A stretch of DNA of 64,000 bases from Mucilaginibacter sp. (GCF_028288225.1 NZ_JAQBOC010000094.1:1-64000), one strand, 5' to 3'. Counted from the first letter of the stretch, positions 17,496 to 27,654 are shown. The notes: generated by a model from the sequence alone, not told the origin. Numbers and translations: made by a program.

Positions 17496-18440
17496 CTATA
17501 AACTCAATTCCATTTGGATATTACTTCTTTCATAAGGTGAAGGCGGGCCGGTTATTTTCTTAAAACCCAGCTTATGATACAAACTAATAGCCGGCTTCAG
17601 GATCGTATTACTTTCAAGATATAGCTTCTTAGCGCCTGCTTCTTTTGCCTTTTCAATACAGGCACTGCCTAAAAGAAAGCCTATCCCCTTTCCTTTTGCA
17701 TCCGGCGCGACGCCCATTTTGGCCAGCTCAAACTGCTCGTCACTCATTTTTACAATGGCGCAGGTGCCAACCGGCTTGTCTTTATATATCGCCATAAAAA
17801 TATAACCGCCCTTTTTCAAAATATTTTCTTCAGGATGATCAAGGTACTTATAATCAGATTCCTCCATTTTAAAATACTGGGTTATCCAATCTTCATTAAG
17901 TTTTTTAAATGCTGATTTATATTTTGGCTGATAAGGCACAATTTCAACCTCTTTACTTTCACGAAGCTTTTTCTCAGCCTCTACCCTTTTAAGCAAACTC
18001 TTCTGCTCAAGTAAAAACTCCCATTCCTCAATTGCTTTCCATATGTTGTACTGTGTTTCGGCAAAAGCGCCTTCGATGGCTGCATTTACATCGGTGTATT
18101 GGGCCTGGATGTGTTCATTAATACTAATTCCTTTCGGACTAAGCTTTACATAATTTTTCCTGCCATCACCTTTTGCTGAACTTGCTACTACAATATCCTG
18201 CTTCATCATCTCCTTTACAATGGTGCTCACTGACGGGTGCGAATGCCCTATCTCCAATGCTATTTGTGTGATTGATTTTTCATCCCCCTCAGATAGTGCA
18301 TAATAAACAGGAAACCATTTTGGCTGCATCTCAATACCATATATTGGATATACCTGTGCAGACTGTTCAGCAAACAATTCACCTAACCTGCGGAGCCTGC
18401 TGCCTAGTGCCATTTTGCCGGTCTTATCATAAAAACTCAT
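17496..18440 (-). CDS. MarR-type regulator fused to GNAT acetyltransferase
   Basis: A 314-residue two-domain protein. Residues about 1-150 form a MarR winged helix (ITQIALEIGHSHPSVSTIV as the recognition region, then DGRKNYVKLSPKG as the wing). Residues about 165-314 are a GNAT acetyltransferase (ELAKMGVAPDAKGKGIGFLL as the acetyl-CoA loop, then LYLESN and HKLGFKKI). Such MarR-GNAT fusions are known in bacteria; substrate and target genes are unknown. The protein is alone, with no clear operon partner. Confidence 0.88.
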   Translation of the reverse strand: MSFYDKTGKMALGSRLRRLGELFAEQSAQVYPIYGIEMQPKWFPVYYALSEGDEKSITQIALEIGHSHPSVSTIVKEMMKQDIVVASSAKGDGRKNYVKLSPKGISINEHIQAQYTDVNAAIEGAFAETQYNIWKAIEEWEFLLEQKSLLKRVEAEKKLRESKEVEIVPYQPKYKSAFKKLNEDWITQYFKMEESDYKYLDHPEENILKKGGYIFMAIYKDKPVGTCAIVKMSDEQFELAKMGVAPDAKGKGIGFLLGSACIEKAKEAGAKKLYLESNTILKPAISLYHKLGFKKITGPPSPYERSNIQMELSL

Positions 18441-18532
18441 AAGTAATAAATTACGTAATCAATTACGCAAATTTAAAAACTTATATTTTATTTTAAAATA
18501 AACATATGTCAAAATAGTGTTAAGAGTTTTTT

Positions 18533-18598
18533 CTCCGTGTTTCTTTGCGATCTCTGCCGTAAAATTTAAACTGCAAAGTTCGCAGAGGAGGCACAGAG
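18533..18598. repeat. Imperfect inverted repeat, REP-like
   Basis: The left arm begins CTCCGTGTTTCTTTGCGA and the right arm is its imperfect complement ending in GCACAGAG. The arms are about 27 nt with a few mismatches around a short AT-rich centre. It sits between the VOC gene and the MarR-GNAT gene. It looks like a degenerate copy of the palindromic intergenic repeats common in Sphingobacteriaceae. Confidence 0.6.
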
Positions 18599-18620
18599 AA
18601 CTCTGAGAATAAGTTTGTAA

Positions 18621-18989
18621 CTATACAGGCTGCCCAAATTGGATTAAGTATCCATTGTTGTCATAAATGGCAAACTCCCGCATTCCATAATCAAAGGTTT
18701 CCAGTTCGTAACAATTTATGGTTACTTCCTTTAGTTGGTTCCATAACTCATCTACGTTATCAATAGTAATATAAAGCGAGCCAGTAAATTGCGGCTTATC
18801 AAAAGGCAGATGTGCATTTGGATAGGATATCATTATTTCGACCTCATCACGGGATAACGATGCCCAACTCCAATCCTCCGTATAACCGTTACAGGTAAAC
18901 CCCAGCATTTCTATATAATATTCAACTGTATATTTAACCTGTTTTGAGTAAATAACAGGTCTTAATTTGGCAAACTTCATAATTAGCAT
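18621..18989 (-). CDS. VOC (glyoxalase/bleomycin-resistance) family protein
   Basis: A 122-residue single VOC domain. Visible features are the opening strand LRPVIYSKQV, YYIEMLGF, the central YITIDNVDELWNQL and the closing FAIYDNNGYLIQFGQPV, whose last strand carries a conserved Gln where many members have metal-binding Glu. The start could be the first ATG or the one three codons later. Function within the superfamily (lyase, dioxygenase or drug binding) cannot be assigned. Confidence 0.8.
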   Translation of the reverse strand: MLIMKFAKLRPVIYSKQVKYTVEYYIEMLGFTCNGYTEDWSWASLSRDEVEIMISYPNAHLPFDKPQFTGSLYITIDNVDELWNQLKEVTINCYELETFDYGMREFAIYDNNGYLIQFGQPV

Positions 18990-19051
18990 TTAGGTTAATT
19001 CCGCATAAAAATAACATAAATGTACAATTAAGTGCGTCCTGCGCTGTTCTA

Positions 19052-20311
19052 CTAATTTATTGCATCAATTATAGCGGTAGCTTTTGCTACGTTCAGCGCT
19101 GCCAGACAATTGTAGGCCTGTGTAAGCTGCGCCTCTATATTACTATTACCTGCATATTTTTTCCGTAGCGTATACCATTTATAAATCAACTTCAATTCGG
19201 TATCAGTATAGGCAACTCCCGTATATTGCTGTATTGTTTGTAAAAAAATGAAGTTAAAATCAAGTGTAGGTTCAATCATGGTGCCCTCGCCATAATCATT
19301 CCAGGTTATTAATTGCAAATAGTTAGTACCGCTGGTTTTGGCCAGGTCAAGAGTTGCCTGCAAAGTAGCTGCACCATCATGATCGATTACAAACAAAGTA
19401 TTTCCCCATCCACCCGCCTTATAAAAATCTTTAAACCCGGGATATGCCCCTGCAAAAAAAGTTGACAATAATGGTGCCCGGTTTTGATAAAACCCCTGCA
19501 GATTTACCTGACCGGCCGACCCTACCCAGGCAAATTCTCCGCTGGCCGAACTGCCCGCAACGTTTCCCTGGTATTCCAGCGGCAATAGCCTTGGCTTGGT
19601 ACTAAGGCCAGAAAATGCCTGTTGCCAATCGTTAGGGGTTTTCATTCCCTGGGGACCAAAACAAAGCAATAAAGGCTGATCATTTACCTTTATATAACTG
19701 CTGCTGCTAAAATAAGCTGTTTGCAGGTAAGCAAAGTCCTCTTTAGCCGCAGTTACCGTGTCAATGCCGGCTTTGGCTTTTACCTGAGCCAACTGAGCAT
19801 CCTCATAACAGATCCCAAATTGTAACCCCGCATATGGAATGCGGTTAAATAACGAATCGGTATTGCGCTTATTGAGCGGATAATCGTTTACATTGTGTAT
19901 ACCATACCAATCTACAATTACCCCATCAATTCCGGCATATTTCATTAAAAGCAGGTGATAGTCAATAACATCCCTGTCTGAGCTGGCATAGGGGCCTATC
20001 ATCGGATAAAAATAGGAGGCTATCTGCCTGCGCCCATTGCCCACGGTCAAATCCGGGTTTTCATTGGCCATAGTCCAGTGCTGACCCCATTTACCATTAC
20101 CGGATGTTGCCGGGGTTTCAAACCATGGCATATAATGCACATAAACTTTTTGCTTATTTGTTTTGACTACTGCTTTAGCACCTGTTCCTATTGTTGTATC
20201 CGGCGCTTTAACGGGCTGATCCGGAGTTTTTACCGGATCAGGAGTTGAATTACTTTTACTACACCCAATAACCGAAATAAAAAGTAAAGCAATTAAAAAG
20301 CCTCTATACAT
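19052..20311 (-). CDS. GH99/GH71-like glycoside hydrolase, lipoprotein
   Basis: A 419-residue predicted lipoprotein with lipobox FISVIGC followed by a Pro/Thr-rich linker. The catalytic-like region begins KVYVHYMPWFETP and includes YFYPMIGPYASSD, GVIVDWYG and LITWNDYGEGT, the pattern of Bacteroidota proteins annotated as GH71/99-like. I start at the ATG at 20311, because the longer frame from 20356 overlaps the GH97 gene and hides the signal peptide. It follows GH97 by 16 nt, so the two are cotranscribed. The substrate may be an alpha-linked glycan (inference). Confidence 0.8.
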   Translation of the reverse strand: MYRGFLIALLFISVIGCSKSNSTPDPVKTPDQPVKAPDTTIGTGAKAVVKTNKQKVYVHYMPWFETPATSGNGKWGQHWTMANENPDLTVGNGRRQIASYFYPMIGPYASSDRDVIDYHLLLMKYAGIDGVIVDWYGIHNVNDYPLNKRNTDSLFNRIPYAGLQFGICYEDAQLAQVKAKAGIDTVTAAKEDFAYLQTAYFSSSSYIKVNDQPLLLCFGPQGMKTPNDWQQAFSGLSTKPRLLPLEYQGNVAGSSASGEFAWVGSAGQVNLQGFYQNRAPLLSTFFAGAYPGFKDFYKAGGWGNTLFVIDHDGAATLQATLDLAKTSGTNYLQLITWNDYGEGTMIEPTLDFNFIFLQTIQQYTGVAYTDTELKLIYKWYTLRKKYAGNSNIEAQLTQAYNCLAALNVAKATAIIDAIN

Positions 20312-20327
20312 TTTTATATATTTTCTA

Positions 20328-22472
20328 TTATTTATAGGCTTTAATGCCTTTATCATTCTCGGTCAATGGCTTTATACTAACTGCTGCCCCGCCACCGTTT
20401 GCCAGTTTAAGGCTCAGCTTTGTACCTGTATTTACTGTATAGCTGCTGATCTGATATGCTTCAGGGTTATTTTTCCAGTCTCCATCTGCAGCATCCGCAT
20501 AAATGGTGGCTACGTATTTCTTCCCCTTATCTAAAAAATCTAAAGGGATGATGGAATTACGGCTGTTTTCATTGGTAATTGCTCCAAGGTACCAGCTACC
20601 GGTTCCTTTTTCTTTGCGGGCAATGGTGATGTACTCACCGGGTTCAGCTTCAATAATTTTTGAATCCTCAAAATCCACCGGCACATCCTTTATAAACTGG
20701 AAGGCGTCCATGCGTTTTTCATAATTCTCGGGTAGGTCTGCCGCCATAGCAAGCGGGCTATACATAGTTATATATAATGCCAGTTGTTTAGCCAGCGTAG
20801 TATGTACCTGCCTCCCCGGAACGTCGCTGTATCCTTTAATTTTAAAAATGCCCGGTGTATAATCCATTGGGCCACCCATTAAGCGGGTAAATGGCATAAT
20901 TGTTTCATGATTTGGGTTGTTGCCATTGCTGAATGCATTATACTCGTTACCTCTACCTGCTTCACTGGCAAGCCAGTTTGGATAAGTGCGCTGCAAACCT
21001 GTGGGCCTGACCGGCTCGTGCGAATCAAGCATTACATGATATTGCGCGGCCTTTTCGGCCACACGTAGATAATGGTCAATCATCCATTGCCCGTCATGAT
21101 GTTCGCCACGCGGGATGATCTTGCCTACGTAGCCTGTTTTTACCGAGGTATAACCATATTTGTTCATAAAGCGAAAGGCAGTATCCATTTGCCGCTCGTA
21201 GCTTGTTGCCGAGCCGGAGGTTTCATTATGCATGATCATTTTCACATCTTTTGACGCAGCATAATCGTTTATTGCTTTTACATCAAAATCAGGATAAGGC
21301 TTTGCAAAGTCGAACACGTTTTCCTTCCAGTTACCAAACCAGTCTTCCCAGCCAATATTCCATCCTTCAACCAAAACACCCTGAATGCCATTTTTTGCAG
21401 CAAAGTCGATGTAGCGTTTTACGTTGGCAGTATTAGCACCATGCCTGCCGTTAGGGATGGGGTTCCCATCCGCTCCCAAAGTATCCGGCCTGTCGCTATA
21501 GCTCCATGTACTTTTACCGGTTTGCATCTCCCACCAAATTCCAACAAACTTCATTGGTCTTATCCATGATGTATTCTCAATTTTTGACGGATCATTTAAG
21601 TTAAGGATCATTTTTGAAGCCAGGATCTCAGTTGCTTTATCGCTGATGATGATGGTTCGCCATGGCGTTTTGCAAGGAGCATGCATGTAAGCTTTGTTGC
21701 CCATAGCATCGGCCACTAAATTTGTGGTAAGCTTAAAAGTTTTTATATCCACATGTAATTGCATGGAGGTATAATCTTTAAGGGCAGCTTCATGAATATT
21801 AATATAAAGCCCCTCAGCCGTTTTCATCATCAGCGGCGTTTGAATGCCGTATTGATCGGGCACAAACCTCACAGCTATATCCGTTGCAGATTTTGCCAGT
21901 ACCGATGCATCAACCTTGCTTATGGGTGATATAGTATAAGGGTATTCATTGCTGTCATAGTCTCCCGGGATCCAAAATGTTTTATGATCGCCGGTGAGGC
22001 TAAACTCTGTTAGTTCATCAGCCACTACAAAATATTTAAGATTGGGTTGCTGCGGAAATTCATACCTGAAGCCTACTCCATCCTCAAATACCCTGAATAC
22101 CAGATCCAGCAATCTTTTTTGGCCGCTTTGCTGTTTTAAATGAACGATTACCTGCTCATAATGGTTCCTAATCCTGCTAACTTCACCCCAAACCGGGTTC
22201 CAGGTTTCATCAACACTTTTCCTTTCAGTCCCGCTTAGCTCAAAATGGTCGTCAAAATTACTATCGTTCTGTAATTTAATTCCAAGATGCGACGGTTTTA
22301 TTACCGGAGATTGCCCATAATTTATCGAGTAAACAGGCCTTCCGTCCGCATCAAGCATAAACTGAAGCTTAACTTTGTTCATGTTTACTTCAATAGTCTT
22401 ATTTTCCTGCGCTATAGCACCGTGGATAATAATCAGGCTAAACATGCATATAAATATTTTTTTCATCAGCAT
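20328..22472 (-). CDS. GH97 alpha-glycosidase (SusB-like)
   Basis: A periplasmic enzyme of about 714 residues with a signal peptide ending IHGAIAQ. The N-terminal beta-sandwich (VYSINYGQSPV) leads into a TIM barrel (GVLVEGWNIGWEDW, LDSHEPVRPTGLQ, NWLASEAGRGNEY) and a C-terminal sheet. Conserved Glu residues in HEP and GNEY suggest the inverting, SusB-like branch, probably an alpha-glucosidase. The start is the ATG at 22472 or 22466; the TTG at 22484 falls at the predicted transcription start. It follows SusD after a terminator and has its own promoter. Confidence 0.88.
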   Translation of the reverse strand: MLMKKIFICMFSLIIIHGAIAQENKTIEVNMNKVKLQFMLDADGRPVYSINYGQSPVIKPSHLGIKLQNDSNFDDHFELSGTERKSVDETWNPVWGEVSRIRNHYEQVIVHLKQQSGQKRLLDLVFRVFEDGVGFRYEFPQQPNLKYFVVADELTEFSLTGDHKTFWIPGDYDSNEYPYTISPISKVDASVLAKSATDIAVRFVPDQYGIQTPLMMKTAEGLYINIHEAALKDYTSMQLHVDIKTFKLTTNLVADAMGNKAYMHAPCKTPWRTIIISDKATEILASKMILNLNDPSKIENTSWIRPMKFVGIWWEMQTGKSTWSYSDRPDTLGADGNPIPNGRHGANTANVKRYIDFAAKNGIQGVLVEGWNIGWEDWFGNWKENVFDFAKPYPDFDVKAINDYAASKDVKMIMHNETSGSATSYERQMDTAFRFMNKYGYTSVKTGYVGKIIPRGEHHDGQWMIDHYLRVAEKAAQYHVMLDSHEPVRPTGLQRTYPNWLASEAGRGNEYNAFSNGNNPNHETIMPFTRLMGGPMDYTPGIFKIKGYSDVPGRQVHTTLAKQLALYITMYSPLAMAADLPENYEKRMDAFQFIKDVPVDFEDSKIIEAEPGEYITIARKEKGTGSWYLGAITNENSRNSIIPLDFLDKGKKYVATIYADAADGDWKNNPEAYQISSYTVNTGTKLSLKLANGGGAAVSIKPLTENDKGIKAYK

Positions 22473-22490
22473 AATGTTATACAATAGCGA

Positions 22491-22521
22491 CAGAACTATC
22501 CTAAGCCGTCTTCAATACAAA
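22491..22521 (-). promoter_or_regulatory. Predicted Bacteroidota promoter for the GH97 gene
   Basis: On the minus strand TTTG (22518-22521) is followed after 19 nt by TAGTTCTG (22491-22498), a 7 of 8 match to TAnnTTTG. Transcription would begin near 22485, just before the ATG at 22472. It fits with the terminator between SusD and GH97. Confidence 0.55.
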
Positions 22522-22626
22522 GCGGCATTAAAATCATCCTCGTTATTTGTTTTTTAATAAAGACAGATCGCGCAAATCCGGCACAGTGGAATTGCAGACA
22601 CCAATCCTTTTATTGTTATCCAATAA

Positions 22627-22661
22627 CAAAAAAGTGCAAAGCCCTCTCAAAGGCTTTACAC
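22627..22661 (-). terminator. Rho-independent terminator after the SusD gene
   Basis: On the minus strand a 10-bp stem (GTGTAAAGCC pairing with GGCTTTGCAC, one G-U pair) with an 8-nt loop is followed by six T. It starts 17 nt after the SusD stop codon. Confidence 0.85.
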
Positions 22662-22677
22662 TTATTAATCAACTATA

Positions 22678-24504
22678 TCAGTACCCTGGGTTCTGCTTAA
22701 TTTTCGAATTGGTATTTATTTCGTTTGTAGGAATAGGCCAAACGTATGACTTGCCTTCATCAAAGTTGAAAGGCCCGGTAACATTTATCGCCGTTCCGAA
22801 ATATGCAGCTTCTGATTTTCCTATCTTCCAGCGGCAAACATCAAACCACCAATGGCCTTCGTTCAATAACTCAGCCCAACGCTCATAATAAAGAGGGTTA
22901 TTGCCAAGTACGGGATCGCTAATAGCCTTTGTCGGGCTGGTTAAGCTTGCATAATCAACAGGGGATGCACCATTAACCGGATAATTATAAGCCCGGCGTT
23001 TAACTTTATTAAGATATTCGAGGCCTGCAGCTTTATCGCCTGCGCCGATAGAAGCTTCAGCATATAATAAATAAACATCTGCCAGGCGAAGGAAATAATA
23101 GTTCCAGGCATCAGCTACCGAACCGCCATTACCTGCTCCGTTATTTTCATTATACATAGTTGGTGCATATTTATGCAAGCTCCAGCCGTATACCCCGGTA
23201 TTACCTGCAAAAAAATTAGGCTTTGCTACCGGCGCTTTGTTAACGCCATCAAACTTAACAGTATCTAACCATGGCTGCAACGCATTTATAAACAAACGTG
23301 GGTCAGCTGTTTTGTTGGCTCTAACCAGCTGAGCTTTAGCTCTGTAAACTGGATCCATAACCTGCGCAGGATTTGAATAGCTGGCTGGTTTTGATGAATC
23401 AAAATTAGGGTTTGCAACCAGGTTATAGCTGCTGCCTATATCATACCCAAAACGCAGCACGTTTTTATCATGGAAAAATTCGTTTCCATAACCCAATGGG
23501 AAGGAACCGCCTTCTGTGCCATCTCCACCTAATACCCATGGGCACCAGATCAACCCGTTAATTGAGGTTGCGTTTGCAGCACCACTATAAACGCCGTAGC
23601 CGCCTTTTGAATCCGGATCAATATTCAACTCAAATAACGACTCTTCGTTAAATTCATTGGCGCTGTTTCCATAAAATGCATCTTTATATTTGGCATAAGG
23701 CATTAATGATTTACCGCTGTTTTGAATAACATCCAACAAAGTGGTTTTAGCGTTTGCCCAATCCTGGGTATACACGTATGATTTACCTAACATTCCTTTA
23801 GCAGCCCACTCAGTTATACGGCCGGCTTCACTGGCTTGCCATACTTTGCCTTTTAATAACGTTGCCGCTTGTTTAAAGTCTCCTTCTATAAAGTCCCATA
23901 CTTGTTTAACTGTTGAACGTGGTTGTTGGGTTGATGAAAGATCCCGAGGCACATCGGCATAAATTGGTACGCCCATTTTATCGCCGCCACCACCTGATGC
24001 TGTCATATAGCTTGCTCCAAACAAACATTCCAACTGGAAATAATAATATCCGCGTAAAAAATAGGCTTGACCAAGTATGTAATTAACCGATTGTCCGTCA
24101 GACGATTTTGAATACTTTTCATTGTAAAGCTTTGCTCCAGCAATTAAAACATTACAGTTTTTAATCCCTGTATACAATACGGTCCAGGCTTCTGTTGCAT
24201 ACAGATTGCCGGCGCTAACGTTAGTGTTTGCCATATCGTTCCAGGCAGGGTCGCCGTTGTACACAGAATTAACTACGTGTGTTGAATTTGAAATCGCTTT
24301 AGGTAAATAATGAAATCCTAAATATCCCGGATCCCGCATGTTTGAATAACATGCAGCCAAAACACTTTGAAGATCATTAACACTTGCCGGGTAATTACTG
24401 GTGCTATAGGCATTTGTTGGCCCAACCAGCTTACCGGGGTCTTTTTTACAACCCGCCACTAATGCAAGGGCGAGAAATGCTGTTGTATATATTTTTTTTA
24501 ACAT
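22678..24504 (-). CDS. SusD/RagB family glycan-binding lipoprotein
   Basis: A 608-residue outer-surface lipoprotein; lipobox LALVAGC then KKDP. It has the SusD helical (TPR-like) scaffold, with YFLRGYYYFQLECLFG early and YYFLRLADVYLLYAEA and YERWAELLNEGHWWFDVCRW near the end, all typical family blocks. It caps the SusC transporter and binds the glycan. It follows SusC by 24 nt and ends in a strong terminator. Ligand not predictable, though the linked GH97 suggests alpha-glucan-like sugars. Confidence 0.96.
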   Translation of the reverse strand: MLKKIYTTAFLALALVAGCKKDPGKLVGPTNAYSTSNYPASVNDLQSVLAACYSNMRDPGYLGFHYLPKAISNSTHVVNSVYNGDPAWNDMANTNVSAGNLYATEAWTVLYTGIKNCNVLIAGAKLYNEKYSKSSDGQSVNYILGQAYFLRGYYYFQLECLFGASYMTASGGGGDKMGVPIYADVPRDLSSTQQPRSTVKQVWDFIEGDFKQAATLLKGKVWQASEAGRITEWAAKGMLGKSYVYTQDWANAKTTLLDVIQNSGKSLMPYAKYKDAFYGNSANEFNEESLFELNIDPDSKGGYGVYSGAANATSINGLIWCPWVLGGDGTEGGSFPLGYGNEFFHDKNVLRFGYDIGSSYNLVANPNFDSSKPASYSNPAQVMDPVYRAKAQLVRANKTADPRLFINALQPWLDTVKFDGVNKAPVAKPNFFAGNTGVYGWSLHKYAPTMYNENNGAGNGGSVADAWNYYFLRLADVYLLYAEASIGAGDKAAGLEYLNKVKRRAYNYPVNGASPVDYASLTSPTKAISDPVLGNNPLYYERWAELLNEGHWWFDVCRWKIGKSEAAYFGTAINVTGPFNFDEGKSYVWPIPTNEINTNSKIKQNPGY

Positions 24505-24528
24505 TTTGATAAATTTTGAAGATGAACA

Positions 24529-27500
24529 TTAAAAAGTTAGATCAATACCTGCTGAATAAATTTTAGTTTGCGGATACTGCGATACAGCATCAACACCCCT
24601 GGTTGTAACGCCGCTATAACCTGATGTGGTGAATGAACCTGCCAATTCAGGATCAAGGCCGGTATATTTGGTTATGGTAAATACGTTATTAGCCATTACA
24701 AATATCCTTGCAGATTTGATCTTTGCTTTTTGCAGCATGCTGTTTGATAGCGTGTAGCCTATCTGCAGATTTTTAAGCTTTAAATAATTGCCGCTTTCAA
24801 CAAAATAACTATTTGGGGCTGTGTAGTTTTTATTCGGATCGAGCGTAAAGGTTCCGTTTGCATTTACCACACCCAACCTTGGTTGTGAGGTAAGCCCGTT
24901 TGAACCAAGGAACGAATCGTTAAATACATTCTTATTGGTATTACCATCAGCAAATGGATATTGCTTGTAAGCTTTAACACCGTTAAACAGCTGCACGCCA
25001 GCAACACCATGAAATAACATGGCTACATCAAAACCTTTGAAGTTAAGGTGAATGTTTGCACCATATGATAGTTTAGGGTTAGGATTGCCTATTACCTGCT
25101 GATCATTAGCATCTATTTTGTTGTCTTTTGTTTTATCGTCATAAATTAAGTCGCCTGCATGTGCTTTTGGTTGAGCGCTGGCTGCCGCTTCGGCATCAGT
25201 TTTAAATATGCCAAGCACTTTGTAGCCATAAAATGAGCCAAATGGAAGACCGGCTTTAGTAATGGTTAAATTCTGACCGGCCATTATATTAAAGCCAGGG
25301 TCGCCATTGCTGTAATAGTTATATCCATCATACAACGCGTCAGCTGCAACACCATCCAGACTGGTCACTTTGTTTTTATTAAAGCTTGCTGTTACGCTGA
25401 TATCGTAACCAAAATCGCCTGCTTTATTACGGAAACCTAACAACACATCAAGTCCCCTATTATTTACCTTACCAATGTTAGCAATATATGATTGGGTAAA
25501 GCCTGCGCTTGGAGGCAATGGTAGGGCATAAAGCATTCCTATGGTGTTTTTGTTATACCATTCAACCGTGAAATACATTTTTCCATGAAAGGTTTCACCA
25601 TCTAGCCCCACGTTAGTTTCATGCACAGTTTCCCAATGCACATTCGGGTTAGGAATTGAGCTTGAAGAATTGGCGATGATCAACGGGCCGCCTGGTGAAA
25701 AATTTTGTCCCCCGGAGGCAAGACCGCCATTAGTGGTAAATTGATTGTAAGACGATGTATAGCTATAAGCCCTTAAATTGCTATTTCCTAATACACCATA
25801 GCTGCCACGTAATTTAAATAAACCAAACACATCTTTTAATGATGCGAAAAAAGGCTCCTCGCTTACGTTCCAGCCTGCCGATGCTGACGGAAATACACCC
25901 TTTTGCTTATTAGGACCAAATACTGTAAAATTAGCATCCTGCCTTATGGATCCTGATAAGTAATAGCGACCTGCATAATTATAGTTTACTCTTCCAAACT
26001 CTGATTTGATGAGGTTGTTGGCATCATACTGTCCGCTTAGTGATAAGCCTGAATTACTAGTCTGTACAAATGAATATCCCGGTAAGCCGATAGAGGTTTC
26101 ACCGGCATTGATGTTGTTGTATGAACCAGAGATCTGCTCATAACCAACTACAGCATTTATGTTGTGTTTGCCAAAACTTTGATCATACGTTAACACATAA
26201 TTGCTTAAAAGCTGTGTGCTTGTAACAGCTTGTTTTGTTAATGAATTATTTGTTTGGGCAACCGGTCCAAAATTGTAAGCATTTTGGAAAGAGTCCGTAT
26301 TTTCATTGAAATAGGAATATCCGAAAGTGCTTTTGAAATCCAAATGTAATGGCAGCTTTATGTCTAAGTAAGCATTAGCCTGGATGTTATTTTGGGTATC
26401 CTGTGCATTTGCTGAATTAACAGCCCCCAAAGGGTTTGGGCCCTGGAACGACAAACCATTATATCCGGTAGGCTCAATACCATAGTTACCACGTTTATCA
26501 TAGGTTGGGATGATAGGCTGGGTTCTAAATGGTGCATTGTGGATCTGTGCTTCATTACCTACAAGCGGCGATGTAATGCGCTGCGAAAGTGCCAATTGTT
26601 CGCCTATAGTGATCCATTTTGCTAATTTGTAATCTGTGTTTATCCGGGCACCGCCTATATTTGAGTAGTTACGGATAAAAATTCCTGTTTGCTGATTATA
26701 AAAGCCCGATAACAGGTAATTAACTACAGGCGACGCTCCGTTTACAGAAAAGTTATAGTTTTGCTCGGTACCGTTACGGTACAGTGTGTGTACCCAATCG
26801 GTATTGGCCAATGTATCTATCCCCTGTTGTGTTGCATTTCTAAAGAATGCGGGGTTAACAATATTTTCTAATTTGATAAAATCGTTTTTATCCAGCAAGG
26901 TAACCAGCTTTGGTTTGGTTATGCCATACCTGGCGCTAAAATTAATAACAGGCGTGGAGCTGTTGCTTTTTTTGGTGGTGATAACAATAACACCTCCAGC
27001 TGCCGCCGAACCGTAAATAGAGGCTGCACTTGCGTCTTTCAAAACATCAATAGATGCAACATCCTGTGGATTGATATTGCTTGCATCGCTTACCCTGATC
27101 CCGTCAACAACGTATAAAGGGTTAGGTTGATTTAAAGATGATAGGCCCCTGATGATGATTGAAGGCTGCGCGCCGGGCTGGCCCGTGCTTTCAACAATTT
27201 CGACACCGGCCGTACGGCCCTGTAAGCCGGCTATCGGGTTAGTTATAGGCTGGTCTTTAAAAGTTTCGCCCCTTACCGAAGAAACAGAACCCGTAAGATC
27301 CTTACGTCTTTGTGTTCCGTAACCTATAACTACTACTTCATTCAGTAACCGGTTATCCTCATTTAAGCTCACATTAATTTCGGTTCGGTTATTTACAGTA
27401 ATTTCCTGTTTCACGTAGCCGACCATTGAAAATACAAGTACACCGGTTTTGCTAACACTGATAGCATACTTACCGTTAATATCGGAGTTCGTCCCGTTTT

Positions 27501-27654
27501 GGGTTTGCTTTACACTGATGGTAACACCGGGAAGAGGCAGCCCCTTTTCGTCGGTAACTTTACCGCTTACTGTTACATTTTGAGCCGAGGCCCAGCCTGA
27601 TAACAGTAAAAACAAGGAGCAAAAAAATAATTTTAGTAATTGTTTTTTATACAT
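24529..27654 (-). CDS. SusC/RagA family TonB-dependent transporter
   Basis: A 1041-residue outer-membrane receptor: signal peptide (ending GWASAQ), a carboxypeptidase-like regulatory domain (about 27-110, GKVTDEKGLPLPGVT), plug domain (LQGRTAGVEI, IIIRGLSS, LYVVDGI) and a beta-barrel closing with the aromatic C-terminus GIDLTF. It imports glycan oligomers together with SusD. No N-terminal signalling extension is present, so anti-sigma control is unlikely; the SusR-like gene upstream is the probable regulator. Confidence 0.97.
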   Translation of the reverse strand: MYKKQLLKLFFCSLFLLLSGWASAQNVTVSGKVTDEKGLPLPGVTISVKQTQNGTNSDINGKYAISVSKTGVLVFSMVGYVKQEITVNNRTEINVSLNEDNRLLNEVVVIGYGTQRRKDLTGSVSSVRGETFKDQPITNPIAGLQGRTAGVEIVESTGQPGAQPSIIIRGLSSLNQPNPLYVVDGIRVSDASNINPQDVASIDVLKDASAASIYGSAAAGGVIVITTKKSNSSTPVINFSARYGITKPKLVTLLDKNDFIKLENIVNPAFFRNATQQGIDTLANTDWVHTLYRNGTEQNYNFSVNGASPVVNYLLSGFYNQQTGIFIRNYSNIGGARINTDYKLAKWITIGEQLALSQRITSPLVGNEAQIHNAPFRTQPIIPTYDKRGNYGIEPTGYNGLSFQGPNPLGAVNSANAQDTQNNIQANAYLDIKLPLHLDFKSTFGYSYFNENTDSFQNAYNFGPVAQTNNSLTKQAVTSTQLLSNYVLTYDQSFGKHNINAVVGYEQISGSYNNINAGETSIGLPGYSFVQTSNSGLSLSGQYDANNLIKSEFGRVNYNYAGRYYLSGSIRQDANFTVFGPNKQKGVFPSASAGWNVSEEPFFASLKDVFGLFKLRGSYGVLGNSNLRAYSYTSSYNQFTTNGGLASGGQNFSPGGPLIIANSSSSIPNPNVHWETVHETNVGLDGETFHGKMYFTVEWYNKNTIGMLYALPLPPSAGFTQSYIANIGKVNNRGLDVLLGFRNKAGDFGYDISVTASFNKNKVTSLDGVAADALYDGYNYYSNGDPGFNIMAGQNLTITKAGLPFGSFYGYKVLGIFKTDAEAAASAQPKAHAGDLIYDDKTKDNKIDANDQQVIGNPNPKLSYGANIHLNFKGFDVAMLFHGVAGVQLFNGVKAYKQYPFADGNTNKNVFNDSFLGSNGLTSQPRLGVVNANGTFTLDPNKNYTAPNSYFVESGNYLKLKNLQIGYTLSNSMLQKAKIKSARIFVMANNVFTITKYTGLDPELAGSFTTSGYSGVTTRGVDAVSQYPQTKIYSAGIDLTF

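Noticed and set aside
22547..22888. 113-codon plus-strand frame antisense to the SusD end
   Set aside because: Shadow frame over a clear SusD gene and its terminator.
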